A program made the translations under genes and the position numbers. From NCBI RefSeq assembly GCF_000344135.1, contig NZ_BAOP01000014.1, forward strand, positions 62,001 through 126,000: 64,000 nt of DNA. The letters run 5' to 3'. Of the stretch, positions 41,267-49,822 are shown piece by piece. Each line of letters starts with the position of its first letter. The first letter of the stretch is position 1. Origin of the DNA: Gordonia malaquae NBRC 108250. Lineage in GTDB: Bacteria > Actinomycetota > Actinomycetes > Mycobacteriales > Mycobacteriaceae. The notes beneath the pieces were generated by a model. That model did not search any database. It was given only the letters and a program-made list of their open reading frames with translations, and was not told the origin of the DNA.

Positions 41267-42073
41267 GTGTTTCGACGTTCCATCGCCTGTGCGGCTGCGT
41301 TTGCAGCACTCATCGCCGTCGCGCCGGCAGGCAGTTCTGCGGCGGCGTCCACGCCGCGCCTCGTCTCGACCGTCATCTCGCACGACTGCGAGAACCTCGG
41401 TGTGACGATCAGTCTGACGCCGTCGCAGAAGCGACGCGCGCAGGCTCTGCTGCCCGCGGGCTTCCGGCTGGCAGATGCGGCCACCCTGCTTGTCGAGACG
41501 TCGAAGTGTGCGGGCGCAAGAGTAAACGGACACCCGATTCCGGCATTCAAACTGTCTGAGGCCGCATTGTCAGTGGTGCCGCCGCGGCGGGTGGAATCCC
41601 GCCAACTGCCGGATCTGGTTACCGAGAACATCTTCATGCTGTCGCAACTCGACACGAACCGACTGCTGTCGGAGACGAAGTCCAGGGCGGGCTACCGAAC
41701 CGAGATGGCCGACATCTCCCTCGACCGCGGCTCGAACGGTGCGGTTCCGCGCATCATGACCGCGTCGGCGGGTGGTTCGCTCGCTCCGTCGTCGGCTCGG
41801 GCGCGGACCACGCCGATCCTCCTCCCGTCCAGTGTGGAAGTCCCGAACCCCGGCGTGGTCTACCAGCTGTGGACGAAGGACTCCGCCGGGCGATTCGTCG
41901 TGACGACCAACTCGAACATGCGGATCGGGGCACCCGCGGCGGGCGTCGGAACGGTCACCGCCGATCCCGGAACACTCCTGCATCGACTCCTCGGTGCGCG
42001 GTCCGCATCCGGGGTCGCGTTCTCCGGCCGGGCGAGCGGCTTCGTCAACGACACCTACGTGTTCGGTCGCTGA
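41267..42073 (+). CDS. exported protein of unknown function
   Basis: A 268-residue protein with an N-terminal signal peptide (MFRRSIACAAAFAALIAVAPAGSSAAA). The mature part has two cysteines (SHDCENLG, TSKCAGARV) and no motif that I recognise. SLTPSQKRRAQALLPAGFRLADAATL resembles the acetoacetate-decarboxylase-like/heme-free exported proteins of Gordonia and Rhodococcus only loosely. GTG start. The 236-base gap before it holds two direct TGAGCGGACT repeats (41185-41204) and a small CGCTGA-CGA-TCAGCG hairpin (41106-41120), but no gene. Confidence 0.65.
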   Translation: MFRRSIACAAAFAALIAVAPAGSSAAASTPRLVSTVISHDCENLGVTISLTPSQKRRAQALLPAGFRLADAATLLVETSKCAGARVNGHPIPAFKLSEAALSVVPPRRVESRQLPDLVTENIFMLSQLDTNRLLSETKSRAGYRTEMADISLDRGSNGAVPRIMTASAGGSLAPSSARARTTPILLPSSVEVPNPGVVYQLWTKDSAGRFVVTTNSNMRIGAPAAGVGTVTADPGTLLHRLLGARSASGVAFSGRASGFVNDTYVFGR

Positions 42074-42240
42074 CGCCGTGCCGATTCGCCGGGGAGTCGT
42101 CGCTCTACGGGCGGTGCGAGAGGAGCTGACGTCCACAGTGTCGTCAGTGTGAACAAATCGCCCGGGCCGCACCGGCCACTCGACAGATTTGTCGGGGGTG
42201 GGGGATACCATCACGGAAATCGACAAAGGGGGAGTTCGGG

Positions 42241-42810
42241 ATGAAGCGCACTGTAACGGCCGTGACCGCGATCGGGCTGATGGGAGTGTTGGCGGGGTGT
42301 GCCGATGACCGCGCATCCGACGCCGCGAGCGGCGTGGACACCAGCACAACGACGACGGCATCGACGCGGACGGTGGCCAGTACACAAACCCAACCTCGAA
42401 TCGTCGAGGTGGATCCGGCTGAGTTCGCGACGGCCGGTTCGCCGGGCTACTACCGGTGGACCTATGCCGCAGGAAAGGAATGCGCGGCAGCACCGGCGAT
42501 GAACGGCATGGATGCCGCCGTCTACTGTTCGGCCAGCTTCCCGGCGGGGACGCCGGACGTGAAGAACGACATATTCGTCGGCGCACCGAACTCGATCCGG
42601 GTCACCGCAGAGGGGACTGAGGCGACCATTCAAGAGAGCGGGCCGCCGGGAGCTAAGCCACTCCCCGCTGGCAGTCGAATCACGATCGGTGCCCTCGCGT
42701 GCACCGCACTGCCCGACGGGATCACCTGCAACAGCGATGGTGGAGGCTTCACGTTCGAGGGCGGCGTATTGACACGAACAGGGACCGAGATCCCGCCGAC
42801 CACGCCGTGA
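42241..42810 (+). CDS. lipoprotein of unknown function
   Basis: A 189-residue lipoprotein. The signal MKRTVTAVTAIGLMGVLAGC ends in lipobox LAGC, followed by a Thr/Ser-rich linker. The mature domain (GYYRWTYAAGKECAAAPAMNGMDAAVYCSASFP ... TIGALACTALPDGITCNSDGGGFTFEGGVL) has four cysteines and a strand pattern common in small mycolate-bacterium lipoproteins of no known role. Preceded by GGGGGAGTTCGGG. In the gap before it, CGACA-GATT-TGTCG (42181-42194) is a small hairpin. Confidence 0.7.
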   Translation: MKRTVTAVTAIGLMGVLAGCADDRASDAASGVDTSTTTTASTRTVASTQTQPRIVEVDPAEFATAGSPGYYRWTYAAGKECAAAPAMNGMDAAVYCSASFPAGTPDVKNDIFVGAPNSIRVTAEGTEATIQESGPPGAKPLPAGSRITIGALACTALPDGITCNSDGGGFTFEGGVLTRTGTEIPPTTP

Positions 42811-42843
42811 AGATCTCGCGGGACCTCCGCTCGAGGTTTCGAG

Positions 42844-43692
42844 TCAAGGCGTCGCCGACACGAGCTGCCTGATCGCGGGAAGCACGACGTCCCATGACTG
42901 TGGCGGCGGAATCTCGTGTCCCACTCCGGCCAACTCGAGAAACCGGGATCCCGGGATCATTGCGGCGAGCGCCCGGCCGTGCTCAACCGGATACATCGGA
43001 TCGTCCACGCTGTGAACGACGAGCGTCGGTGCAGCGATCATGGCGGGATCGACGCCGCCGGACGGAGCTGCAACGAAGTGATTGGACATCGACGACTCCA
43101 CGTTCGCGGTGCGGCGGACCTCGAGGGATGCGATGCGCCGGACGCGGGCTTCGTCGAATCGGTCTGGGCAGGCGTAGGGCCGTTCGACGTCGACGCGATA
43201 GTCGATCACCGAGTTGACGTCGGCCCAATCGATGTCGGGGGCGGGTTCGGTCCACGTGGCGGCGACCGCGGCAGTCGGTCCGGGCAGCGAGCCGTGGTCG
43301 CCTCCGGCCGGACTCGACTCGACCAGGGTCGCCGACGCGACACGATCGGGATGGCGCACGGCGAGAGTCTGCGCGATTCCGCCGCCCATCGACATGCCGA
43401 CGAGGTGGGCGCGCTCAACGTCGAAGGCGTTGAGCACTCGCAGCGCGTCTGTCACCAGATCGTCGCCCGTGTAGTCGGGTCGGCGGCCGGGCGGGGACTG
43501 CGACGATCGGCCGGTGTCGCGGTGGTCATAGCGGATCACCTGGAGGCTGCCTGCACTGAGGGCGTCGCAGAATTCAGGTGTCCACCAGTCCATCGACTGG
43601 CCGCCGCCTGCGATCAGTAGGACCGTCGGCGCTTCGGCCGGGCCGCGTCGGTCGGCGGCGAGATCGATTCCATCTACGTGCAGCATCGTCAT
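42844..43692 (-). CDS. alpha/beta hydrolase
   Basis: A 282-residue cytosolic hydrolase. PTVLLIAGGGQSMDWW (oxyanion-hole loop), IRYDHRDTGRS, HLVGMSMGGGIAQTLA (nucleophile Ser in GMSMG), APTLVVHSVDDPMYP (acid Asp) and LAGVGHEIP (His) give a full catalytic triad. It resembles esterases and lactonases with a broad range. The start at 43692 follows GAAAGGCCTCCC. It diverges from the small pterin-dehydratase-like gene, leaving 43 bases between the starts. Confidence 0.85.
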   Translation of the reverse strand: MTMLHVDGIDLAADRRGPAEAPTVLLIAGGGQSMDWWTPEFCDALSAGSLQVIRYDHRDTGRSSQSPPGRRPDYTGDDLVTDALRVLNAFDVERAHLVGMSMGGGIAQTLAVRHPDRVASATLVESSPAGGDHGSLPGPTAAVAATWTEPAPDIDWADVNSVIDYRVDVERPYACPDRFDEARVRRIASLEVRRTANVESSMSNHFVAAPSGGVDPAMIAAPTLVVHSVDDPMYPVEHGRALAAMIPGSRFLELAGVGHEIPPPQSWDVVLPAIRQLVSATP

Positions 43693-43735
43693 GGGAGGCC
43701 TTTCGACACGCTCTCCATCGTGCCATCGTGGAGTG

Positions 43736-44011
43736 ATGGGCGACGGCAGTTCAACAGCAGGCTGGACGGCGACACCCGGTGGGCTCGTCGCGCGATTCCG
43801 CACCAGAACAATGGTCCGCGGTCTCGAGTTCGTCACGCGAGTCGTCGCGGCCGCAGAGGCGGCGAACCATCACCCGGACATCGACTTCCGGTACGGATCG
43901 GTGGTTCTCACACTGATCACGCACGATGCCGGCGATGAGATCACCGAGCTCGACCATCGCCTCGCGCGTGAGATCTCAACCATCGCATCCGGCCTGGACC
44001 TCCTGTCCTGA
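43736..44011 (+). CDS. pterin-4a-carbinolamine dehydratase-like protein
   Basis: A 91-residue protein. EFVTRVVAAAEAANHHPDIDFRYGSVVLTLITHDAGDEITELDHRLAREI matches the PCD/DCoH core, with the catalytic His-His pair in ANHHPD and the later TH and D-x2-LA. The start is uncertain: the ATG at 43736 gives the expected length (GWTAT... opening strand), but its GGAG is very close. It is expected to dehydrate 4a-hydroxytetrahydropterins; no pterin-dependent hydroxylase is nearby, so its partner is unknown. Confidence 0.78.
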   Translation: MGDGSSTAGWTATPGGLVARFRTRTMVRGLEFVTRVVAAAEAANHHPDIDFRYGSVVLTLITHDAGDEITELDHRLAREISTIASGLDLLS

Positions 44012-44080
44012 CTCCCTGAACCGCGGCCCCGCACGGTCGGGATCGAACTCGAGGGGCCTCTTGCCATTCCACTATTCAGC

Positions 44081-44103
44081 GTTACTATGTACTGGTAGTC
44101 AAC
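44081..44103. promoter_or_regulatory. imperfect inverted repeat before the PadR gene
   Basis: GTTACTA-N8-TAGTCAAC, arms matching apart from one inserted base, ending 22 bases before the PadR GTG. PadR repressors usually bind such sites in their own promoter. The assignment is weak and rests on position and symmetry. Confidence 0.35.
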
Positions 44104-44125
44104 GTCACTTAGTAGTGGGAGGGTT

Positions 44126-44455
44126 GTGGGAAAACAGATCACCGAAATGCTCAAGGGCACGCTCGAAGGAATCGTTCTCGCGGTGCTGGCGGTCGCGCCG
44201 GCGTACGGGTACGAGATCACCGCGCGGCTGCGCGACGAGGGTTTCGCCGACATCGCGGAAGGCACTGTGTACGCACTGCTGGTCCGCATCGAGAAGCGCG
44301 GCATCGTCGACGTGGAGAAGGTCCCGTCGGAGAAGGGGCCACCCCGAAAGGTCTACTCACTCAACGACGCCGGGCGCGCGGAACTCGACGAGTTCTGGCG
44401 TACGTGGACATTCCTGTCCGACCGAATCGAACACCTGCACCGAGGAGCCAACTGA
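44126..44455 (+). CDS. PadR-family regulator
   Basis: A 109-residue winged-helix regulator. MLKGTLEGIVLAVLAVAPAYGYEITARLRDEGF, IAEGTVYALLVRIEKRGIVDVEK and GPPRKVYSLNDAGRAELDEFWRTW are the PadR core, with the short PadR_s-type C-terminus. GTG start behind GTGGGAGGG. It begins a four-gene operon with DUF1048 and an ABC exporter; such regulators often repress the transporter until its substrate or a drug binds. Confidence 0.9.
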   Translation: MGKQITEMLKGTLEGIVLAVLAVAPAYGYEITARLRDEGFADIAEGTVYALLVRIEKRGIVDVEKVPSEKGPPRKVYSLNDAGRAELDEFWRTWTFLSDRIEHLHRGAN

Positions 44456-44456
44456 C

Positions 44457-44813
44457 ATGTCCATCATCAGCAAGATCGTCGGCGACAAGAAGCGCTACCG
44501 CGCCTACCAGGCGCGAGTCGCTGCTCTGCCGACTCCGCACCGGGAAACCGTTGAAGCACTCGCTCGCTACCTGATGTATTTCGGACCCGGCGACAGCGAC
44601 AACCTGACGTCGATGCTCGAAGACCTCACCGACCTGTTCGAGCAGAGCGTCGCCGACGGCGTCGATGTCCGCGGCATCGTCGGGGACAACCCCGTCGAGT
44701 TCGCCGAAGAATTCCAGCGCAACTACCCCGAAGGCCAGTGGATCGGCCGCGAACGCGACCGTCTCAACGACACCATCACCAAGGCCGTCGGCGATGAGGG
44801 GACACCACGATGA
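44457..44813 (+). CDS. DUF1048 family protein
   Basis: A 118-residue protein. The family (DUF1048) is all-helical, and its members are often encoded beside PadR regulators and ABC exporters. VGDKKRYRAYQARVAALPTPHRETVEALARYLMYFGP and VADGVDVRGIVGDNPVEFAEEFQRNYPEGQWI are the diagnostic parts. The function is unknown; it may signal to the PadR protein or the transporter. It starts 1 base after the PadR stop and overlaps the ATPase start (ATGA). Confidence 0.88.
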   Translation: MSIISKIVGDKKRYRAYQARVAALPTPHRETVEALARYLMYFGPGDSDNLTSMLEDLTDLFEQSVADGVDVRGIVGDNPVEFAEEFQRNYPEGQWIGRERDRLNDTITKAVGDEGTPR

Positions 44814-45586
44814 CCGACACCGACAACGCGATCAGCGTTCGTGGGCTGACCAAGAGTTACGGAGACCATGCAGTCCTCAACGGTGTCGACCTGGACGTCG
44901 CCAGAGGCTCAGTCTTCGCGCTGCTCGGATCCAACGGCACCGGGAAGACCACCCTCGTCAAGATCCTCGCCACAGTCCTGTCCGCCGATACCGGGACTGC
45001 GACTGTCAACGGGCACGACCTCGGACGGCAGGCACGGAGCGTCCGTCAGGCGATCAGCCTCACCGGGCAGTTCGCCGCCGTCGACGAGATACTGACGGGT
45101 CGCGAGAACCTCGTGCTCATCGCACGGCTGCGTCACCAGCAGGATCCGGGCATGGTCGCCGACAATCTGCTCGCCCGGTTCGGTCTTACCGACGCCGGCG
45201 CGCGTCGAGTCGGCACCTACTCCGGCGGTATGCGGCGACGCCTCGACATAGCGATGAGTTTGATCGGCGACCCGCCGATCGTCTTCCTCGACGAGCCGAC
45301 GACCGGACTGGATCCGCAGGCCCGCATCGACGTGTGGAACTCGGTTCGCGAACTCGCCGACAGTGGGACCACAGTGCTCCTGACCACGCAGTATCTCGAC
45401 GAGGCCGAGCACCTCGCGGACCGGATCGCGATCCTCCACGAGGGGCGGATCATCGTCGACGGCACCCTCGCCGACCTCAAACGGCTCCTGCCACCCGCGG
45501 AAGTGGAGTACATCGAGAAGCAGCCGACGCTGGAGGACGTGTTCCTCGCCGTTGTCGGAGACGACGACCTCAGGAGATCGGCATGA
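44810..45586 (+). CDS. ABC transporter ATP-binding protein (DrrA-type)
   Basis: A 258-residue ATPase of the drug-resistance DrrA/CcmA group. Walker A is GSNGTGKTT, Q-loop TGQFAAVDE, signature YSGGMRRRLDIA, Walker B IVFLDEPTTGLDP and the switch His region LLTTQYLDEAEHLADR. The C-terminal IEKQPTLEDVFLAV is typical of DrrA-like exporters. It is overlapped by 4 bases on both sides (DUF1048 and permease), so ATPase and permease are made in fixed ratio. The exported substrate is unknown. Confidence 0.93.
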   Translation: MTDTDNAISVRGLTKSYGDHAVLNGVDLDVARGSVFALLGSNGTGKTTLVKILATVLSADTGTATVNGHDLGRQARSVRQAISLTGQFAAVDEILTGRENLVLIARLRHQQDPGMVADNLLARFGLTDAGARRVGTYSGGMRRRLDIAMSLIGDPPIVFLDEPTTGLDPQARIDVWNSVRELADSGTTVLLTTQYLDEAEHLADRIAILHEGRIIVDGTLADLKRLLPPAEVEYIEKQPTLEDVFLAVVGDDDLRRSA

Positions 45587-46359
45587 CTACTCAGGCTCTC
45601 GGCTCGACAGCCGTCTCCGACACTCTGACCCTTCTCGGTCGGTCGTTGCGACACATCACGCGGAGTGTCGACACGGTGATCACGACGACGGTCATGCCGA
45701 TCGCGTTCATGCTGCTGTTCGTCTACGTCTTCGGAGGGGCGATCGACACCGGAGCTCAGCGTTACGTCGACTATCTGCTGCCGGGGATCCTGCTGATCAC
45801 CATCGCGTCGGGAGTCGCCTACACCGCGTTCCGCCTGTACCAGGACATGCAGGGCGGGATCGTCGAACGGCTGGTGTCCATGCCGATCAGTCGGACGAGT
45901 GTTTTGTGGGCGCACGTCTTCACATCGATGGTGGCGAACGCGGTATCGGTGCTCATCGTGCTGATCGTGGCCGCCGTGATGGGGTTTCGCACGAGCGCCG
46001 GGCCGGGCGCGTGGTTGGCTGTCGTGGGCATCCTCTGCCTGTTCACGCTCGCGATGACATGGCTTGCGGTGATCCCGGGGCTGACCGCGAGTTCGCCGGA
46101 CGGGGCGACTGCGTTCTCCTATCCGCTGATCCTGTTGCCGTTCGTCAGTTCGGCATTCGTCCCGACAGCCGGCATGCCCGGTCCAGTGCGGGCCTTCGCG
46201 GAGAACCAGCCGGTCACCGCGATCGTCGACGCGATCCGAAACCTCTTTGCGGAGCAACCGGTCGGTGACGGGATCTGGATCGCACTGGGCTGGTGCGTCG
46301 CGCTGCTCGTCGCGGCCTACGCCGTCGCCATGCTCGTGTACCGCAGAAAACTGCAGTGA
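45583..46359 (+). CDS. ABC-2 type transporter permease (DrrB-type)
   Basis: A 258-residue membrane protein with six hydrophobic helices, of the ABC-2/DrrB type: RSLRHITRSVDTVITTTVMPIAFMLLFVYVFGG is the N-terminal region, and ENQPVTAIVDAIRNL precedes the last helix. It partners with the ATPase encoded just before it (ATGA overlap) to form a dimeric exporter. It ends 225 bases before the converging nuoN. Confidence 0.9.
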   Translation: MTTQALGSTAVSDTLTLLGRSLRHITRSVDTVITTTVMPIAFMLLFVYVFGGAIDTGAQRYVDYLLPGILLITIASGVAYTAFRLYQDMQGGIVERLVSMPISRTSVLWAHVFTSMVANAVSVLIVLIVAAVMGFRTSAGPGAWLAVVGILCLFTLAMTWLAVIPGLTASSPDGATAFSYPLILLPFVSSAFVPTAGMPGPVRAFAENQPVTAIVDAIRNLFAEQPVGDGIWIALGWCVALLVAAYAVAMLVYRRKLQ

Positions 46360-46369
46360 TCAGGCTGTT

Positions 46370-46510
46370 CTAGACGCCGGGTGGAGGTCCCCACTGCTGT
46401 GGCTGCTGCTCGTAGCCGGGGCGGACGTACCGTTGCGGCGGCGCCTGCGGGTGCTGCGACGGCCGGACCGAGCGGAGTAGACGCGGAACGTTGTGCCGCA
46501 AAAGTCGCAC
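46370..46510 (-). CDS. possible small Pro/Gln-rich ORF or gene remnant
   Basis: A 46-codon frame from a GTG at 46510 on the minus strand, ending in SQHPQAPPQRYVRPGYEQQP and then QQWGPPPGV. The Pro/Gln/Tyr composition and the codon choice look like the flexible tail of a real actinobacterial protein rather than random sequence. There is no ribosome site, and its start lies inside the 75-bp repeat at 46486-46560. It is more likely a remnant of a larger gene than a working gene. Confidence 0.22.
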   Translation of the reverse strand: MRLLRHNVPRLLRSVRPSQHPQAPPQRYVRPGYEQQPQQWGPPPGV

Positions 46511-46560
46511 AGGTGTGGTGGACGAAACGCACCCCGGCGTTACGTTCCTGCAAGGTCGTG
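46486..46560 (-). repeat. 75-bp repeat element, copy A
   Basis: The minus strand matches the plus strand at 63153-63227 at 62 of 75 positions with no gaps. The inner 62 bases are bounded by inverted ends: GAACGTAACGCCG and CGGCACAACGTTC. It lies between the ABC permease and nuoN, starting 23 bases past the nuoN stop. See copy B. Confidence 0.75.
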
Positions 46561-46583
46561 GGGTTCCGTGATCCTCAAGTCAT

Positions 46584-48269
46584 CTATCCGAGGAACGTCG
46601 CCACGTCGTGGGAGACGTCGAGCAGCCAGGCGGGCACGATGCCGAGAGCGATCGTGAGGCCGACGCTGATCGCGATCGGGATGGTGGTCAGCAGGCTCGG
46701 GTGAGCGACGGTGGGGGCACCTTCCGGGGGATCGGAGAAGAACATCGCGACGATCACCCGCACGTAGAAGTAGGCGGCGATCGCGCTGCACACGACTCCG
46801 ATGATCACCAACGGCCACGCGCCCTCCTGGCCTGCGGCCGAGAACACTGCGAACTTGCCGATGAACCCGCCGGTGAGCGGGATGCCCGCGAAGGAGAGCA
46901 GAAGGATCGACATCATCGTGCCCACGAGGGGATGCTCGCGACCCAGTCCGGCCCACGCGCGGAGGTCGGACTCCTCTCGGCCGGTCGCATCGCGCACCAC
47001 GCTGATCAGCGCGAATGCGCCGAACGCGGACACTGCGTACACGGCGATGTAGAACAGAGTGCCCGCGAGGGCGTCCCGCGAGAGAGTGATCGCCCCGACG
47101 AGGGCGAAGCCGACGTGACTAACCGACGAGTACGCAAGCATGCGTTTGCAGTCCCGCTGGGTGACGGCCATGAAGGTCGCGATCACCATTGTGGCGATCG
47201 TTATCGTCCACAGCGCGGGGCGCGCGATGTCGGCCAGGTCGGGGAATCCGACGTGCAGCACACGGAGCAGGGCGCCGAAAGCGGCCGCCTTCGTCGCGGA
47301 TGCCATCAACGATGTGACCGGAGAGGGAGCGCCCTGGTAGACGTCCGGGACCCACGACCCGAAGGGAACGGCGCCGACTTTGAACAGCAGGCCGACGGCG
47401 ATCAAGACCAGCGCGATCACACCGAAGGTGCGATCGTCCGCAGTCTGCAACGACTGCCCGACTTCCCGCAGCGACAGCGAGGCGCTCGCACCGTAGGCGA
47501 AGGCGGTCCCGAACAAGAAGATCGCCGACGCGAACGCGCCGAGCAGGAAGTACTTGAGCGACGCCTCTTGAGACAGCAATCGGCGACGTCGAGCCAGACC
47601 GCACAGCACATACAGGGGCAGTGACAGCACCTCGAGTGCGATGAACATCGTCAGCAGATCGCCGCACGAGCCGAACAGCATCATGCCGCCCACCGCGAAC
47701 AGCGTGAGGGGATACACCTCGGTCGTCAAGAACCCGGCGCGTCCTGCGGCGAGTTCGTCCGTCGAACCGGGAACGGTGGCTCCGGACGGCGTGAATGCGT
47801 CAGCTGTCAGTTCGGCATCGGCATCCGAACCCGCGTCGTCGGAGCGTGTCCTCCGTTCGTCGAGCGGAGTCGAGACGTATCCCACCGCCGCCGGTTTGCC
47901 TGCCGCAGTCCGGACCTCGGCGGGCGCCCACACCCTGTCGAGCCGCCGTTCTCCCATGAATGCGACGGCTCCCAGTGCGACGACGAGGACGACTGCCTGA
48001 ACGAACAGCCCAGGGCCGTCGATCAGGACAGCGCCGGACATGAGGGTCCGTTGCTGTGGCGAGTCCGTTGTGGCGGTGTGTGCGACGAATCCCAGCGCGA
48101 CCATCGCGGCGACAATGCCCGCACAGGACAATCCGAGCTGAATGCGGTACCGCGCCTCGCTTCGCGCGAAGGCCTCCACGAGGACGCTGACCACGGCGAC
48201 ACCGAACACGATCAGCATCGGCGAGAGCCGGTAGTAGTCGATCGAGGGAAGCACGAGTCCGTCGGTCAT
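46584..48269 (-). CDS. nuoN: NADH-quinone oxidoreductase subunit N
   Basis: A 561-residue antiporter-like membrane subunit with about 14 helices, carrying one of the proton channels of complex I. KVGAVPFGSWVPDVYQGAPSPVTSLMASATKAAAFG includes the conserved Lys on broken helix 7, and DCKRMLAYSSVSHVG is also diagnostic. Between two helices is a hydrophilic loop of about 70 residues (VWAPAEVRTA... ELAAGRAGF) containing a short repeat-derived piece (YVSTPLDERRT). It is the last gene of the operon; its ATG overlaps the nuoM stop. Confidence 0.95.
   Translation of the reverse strand: MTDGLVLPSIDYYRLSPMLIVFGVAVVSVLVEAFARSEARYRIQLGLSCAGIVAAMVALGFVAHTATTDSPQQRTLMSGAVLIDGPGLFVQAVVLVVALGAVAFMGERRLDRVWAPAEVRTAAGKPAAVGYVSTPLDERRTRSDDAGSDADAELTADAFTPSGATVPGSTDELAAGRAGFLTTEVYPLTLFAVGGMMLFGSCGDLLTMFIALEVLSLPLYVLCGLARRRRLLSQEASLKYFLLGAFASAIFLFGTAFAYGASASLSLREVGQSLQTADDRTFGVIALVLIAVGLLFKVGAVPFGSWVPDVYQGAPSPVTSLMASATKAAAFGALLRVLHVGFPDLADIARPALWTITIATMVIATFMAVTQRDCKRMLAYSSVSHVGFALVGAITLSRDALAGTLFYIAVYAVSAFGAFALISVVRDATGREESDLRAWAGLGREHPLVGTMMSILLLSFAGIPLTGGFIGKFAVFSAAGQEGAWPLVIIGVVCSAIAAYFYVRVIVAMFFSDPPEGAPTVAHPSLLTTIPIAISVGLTIALGIVPAWLLDVSHDVATFLG
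47857..47877. repeat. dispersed short repeat inside nuoN
   Basis: TCGTCGAGCGGAGTCGAGACG on the plus strand, a copy of the TCGAGCGnAGTCGAGA repeat. It is within the hydrophilic loop of NuoN and is translated as part of VSTPLDERR; the reading frame is kept. The orientation is opposite to the nuoJ and nuoH copies. Confidence 0.7.
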
Positions 48270-49822
48270 CGGTCTGCTCCGTCGTTGGCAGTGGTCGAGG
48301 TCGTCGCCGGTGCGGCCGGATCGACGAAGTCCAGGATGATCCGGGGGAAGAACCCGAGGACGAACAACAGGACGATCAACGGTGCGACGACGACCTTCTC
48401 CCGCACCCCGAGATCGGTGATGCGCTTGTCCGCACCGTCCGGCGCAGGGCCGCCCATCATTCGCTGATATGTCCAGAGGATGTAGACGGCCGACAGGGCC
48501 AACGCGAGCGAAGCGATCACGGCTGCCGCGGGATACCGCACGAACGTTCCGATCAGGACGAGGAACTCGCTGATGAACGGTCCCAGCCCGGGAAGAGACA
48601 GGGTGGCGAGGCCTGCGATCAGAAATGTCCCCGACAACACCGGTGCGAGGCGTTGCACACCGCCGTAGTCGCTGATCAACGAACTGCCGCGACGCGAGAC
48701 GAGGAACCCCGCGATCAGGAACAGGGCAGCCGTCGAGATGCCGTGATTGACCATGTAGAGAGTGGAGCCGACGTGGCCCTGATCGGTGAGCGCAAAAACG
48801 CCGAGCACGATGAAACCGAAGTGCGAGATCGACGTGTAGGCGATGAGCCGCATCACGTCGGTCTGGCCGATCGCCATCACTGCGCCGTAGACGATGCTGA
48901 CGACCGCAAGAGTGCACAACACCGGGGCGAAGGTCTCCGAGGCGTCGGGGAACAGGCCGATGCAGAACCTCAGCATCGCGAACGTGCCCACCTTGTCCAT
49001 CACCGCCATCATCATCACGGCCGCGGCCGGAGTGGTGGAGACGGCGGCGTCGGGCAGCCACGTGTGCAGCGGCCAGAGCGGGGCCTTCACGGCGAATGCG
49101 AATACGAAGCCCGCGAACAGGAGGTTCTGTGTGGTCGGCGACATCTCAAGGGCGCCGTCCGCCACGGCGGTGGAGATCGACTCGAAGCTGAACCGGCCGG
49201 CGACGACATACAGTCCGATCACCGCGGCGAGCATGACGAGTCCGCCGAACAGGTTGTACAGCAGGAACTGCACGGCCGCCCGCGACCGTTCGGCACGCAC
49301 TCCGGGACCGGTCGTCCCGAAGCCGCCGATCAGGAAGTACATCGGGATCAACATCGCCTCGAAGAAGATGTAGAACAACAGCACATCGGTCGCGACGAAG
49401 CTCATCAGCACCATCGCCTCGACCGCGAGCAGCAGGGCGATGTAGATGTGGACGCTCTTGCCCTGCCCGTTCTCGGGTGTGGCCGACGGAGTCGCGGTGG
49501 AGTCTGCGTCCCGCCACCCTGCCAGCAACAGGAGGGGAGTGAGGACAGTGGTGAGGAGGATCAAGGCGAGTCCGACGCCGTCCAACCCGAGCGAGTAGCG
49601 GGCTCCGAACTGCGGGATCCAGCTCAGATCCTCGGTCATCTGGAAACGCCCGCCGCCGGGTTCGAAACGGGCCGCGATGATCACCGACCACACCAGCACC
49701 AGCAGGGCTGCGCCGACGCCGATCACCTTCGCGTTGTGGGCGCGGGCCGCGGGCAGGAACATCACCACGGCGGATGCGGCTGCGGGGAGCAGCCACAACA
49801 CGGTGAGCCAGGGCATCGTCAT
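48266..49822 (-). CDS. nuoM: NADH-quinone oxidoreductase subunit M
   Basis: A 518-residue antiporter-like proton-pumping subunit. [26 protein letters not shown] holds the channel Glu, [37 protein letters not shown] the Lys-bearing broken helix, and [20 protein letters not shown] the second channel half. Start and stop overlap nuoL and nuoN by 4 bases (ATGA). A hydrophilic loop near residue 105-120 ([19 protein letters not shown]) is typical of actinobacterial NuoM. The terminal [14 protein letters not shown] is hydrophilic. Confidence 0.95.
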   Translation of the reverse strand: MTMPWLTVLWLLPAAASAVVMFLPAARAHNAKVIGVGAALLVLVWSVIIAARFEPGGGRFQMTEDLSWIPQFGARYSLGLDGVGLALILLTTVLTPLLLLAGWRDADSTATPSATPENGQGKSVHIYIALLLAVEAMVLMSFVATDVLLFYIFFEAMLIPMYFLIGGFGTTGPGVRAERSRAAVQFLLYNLFGGLVMLAAVIGLYVVAGRFSFESISTAVADGALEMSPTTQNLLFAGFVFAFAVKAPLWPLHTWLPDAAVSTTPAAAVMMMAVMDKVGTFAMLRFCIGLFPDASETFAPVLCTLAVVSIVYGAVMAIGQTDVMRLIAYTSISHFGFIVLGVFALTDQGHVGSTLYMVNHGISTAALFLIAGFLVSRRGSSLISDYGGVQRLAPVLSGTFLIAGLATLSLPGLGPFISEFLVLIGTFVRYPAAAVIASLALALSAVYILWTYQRMMGGPAPDGADKRITDLGVREKVVVAPLIVLLFVLGFFPRIILDFVDPAAPATTSTTANDGADR

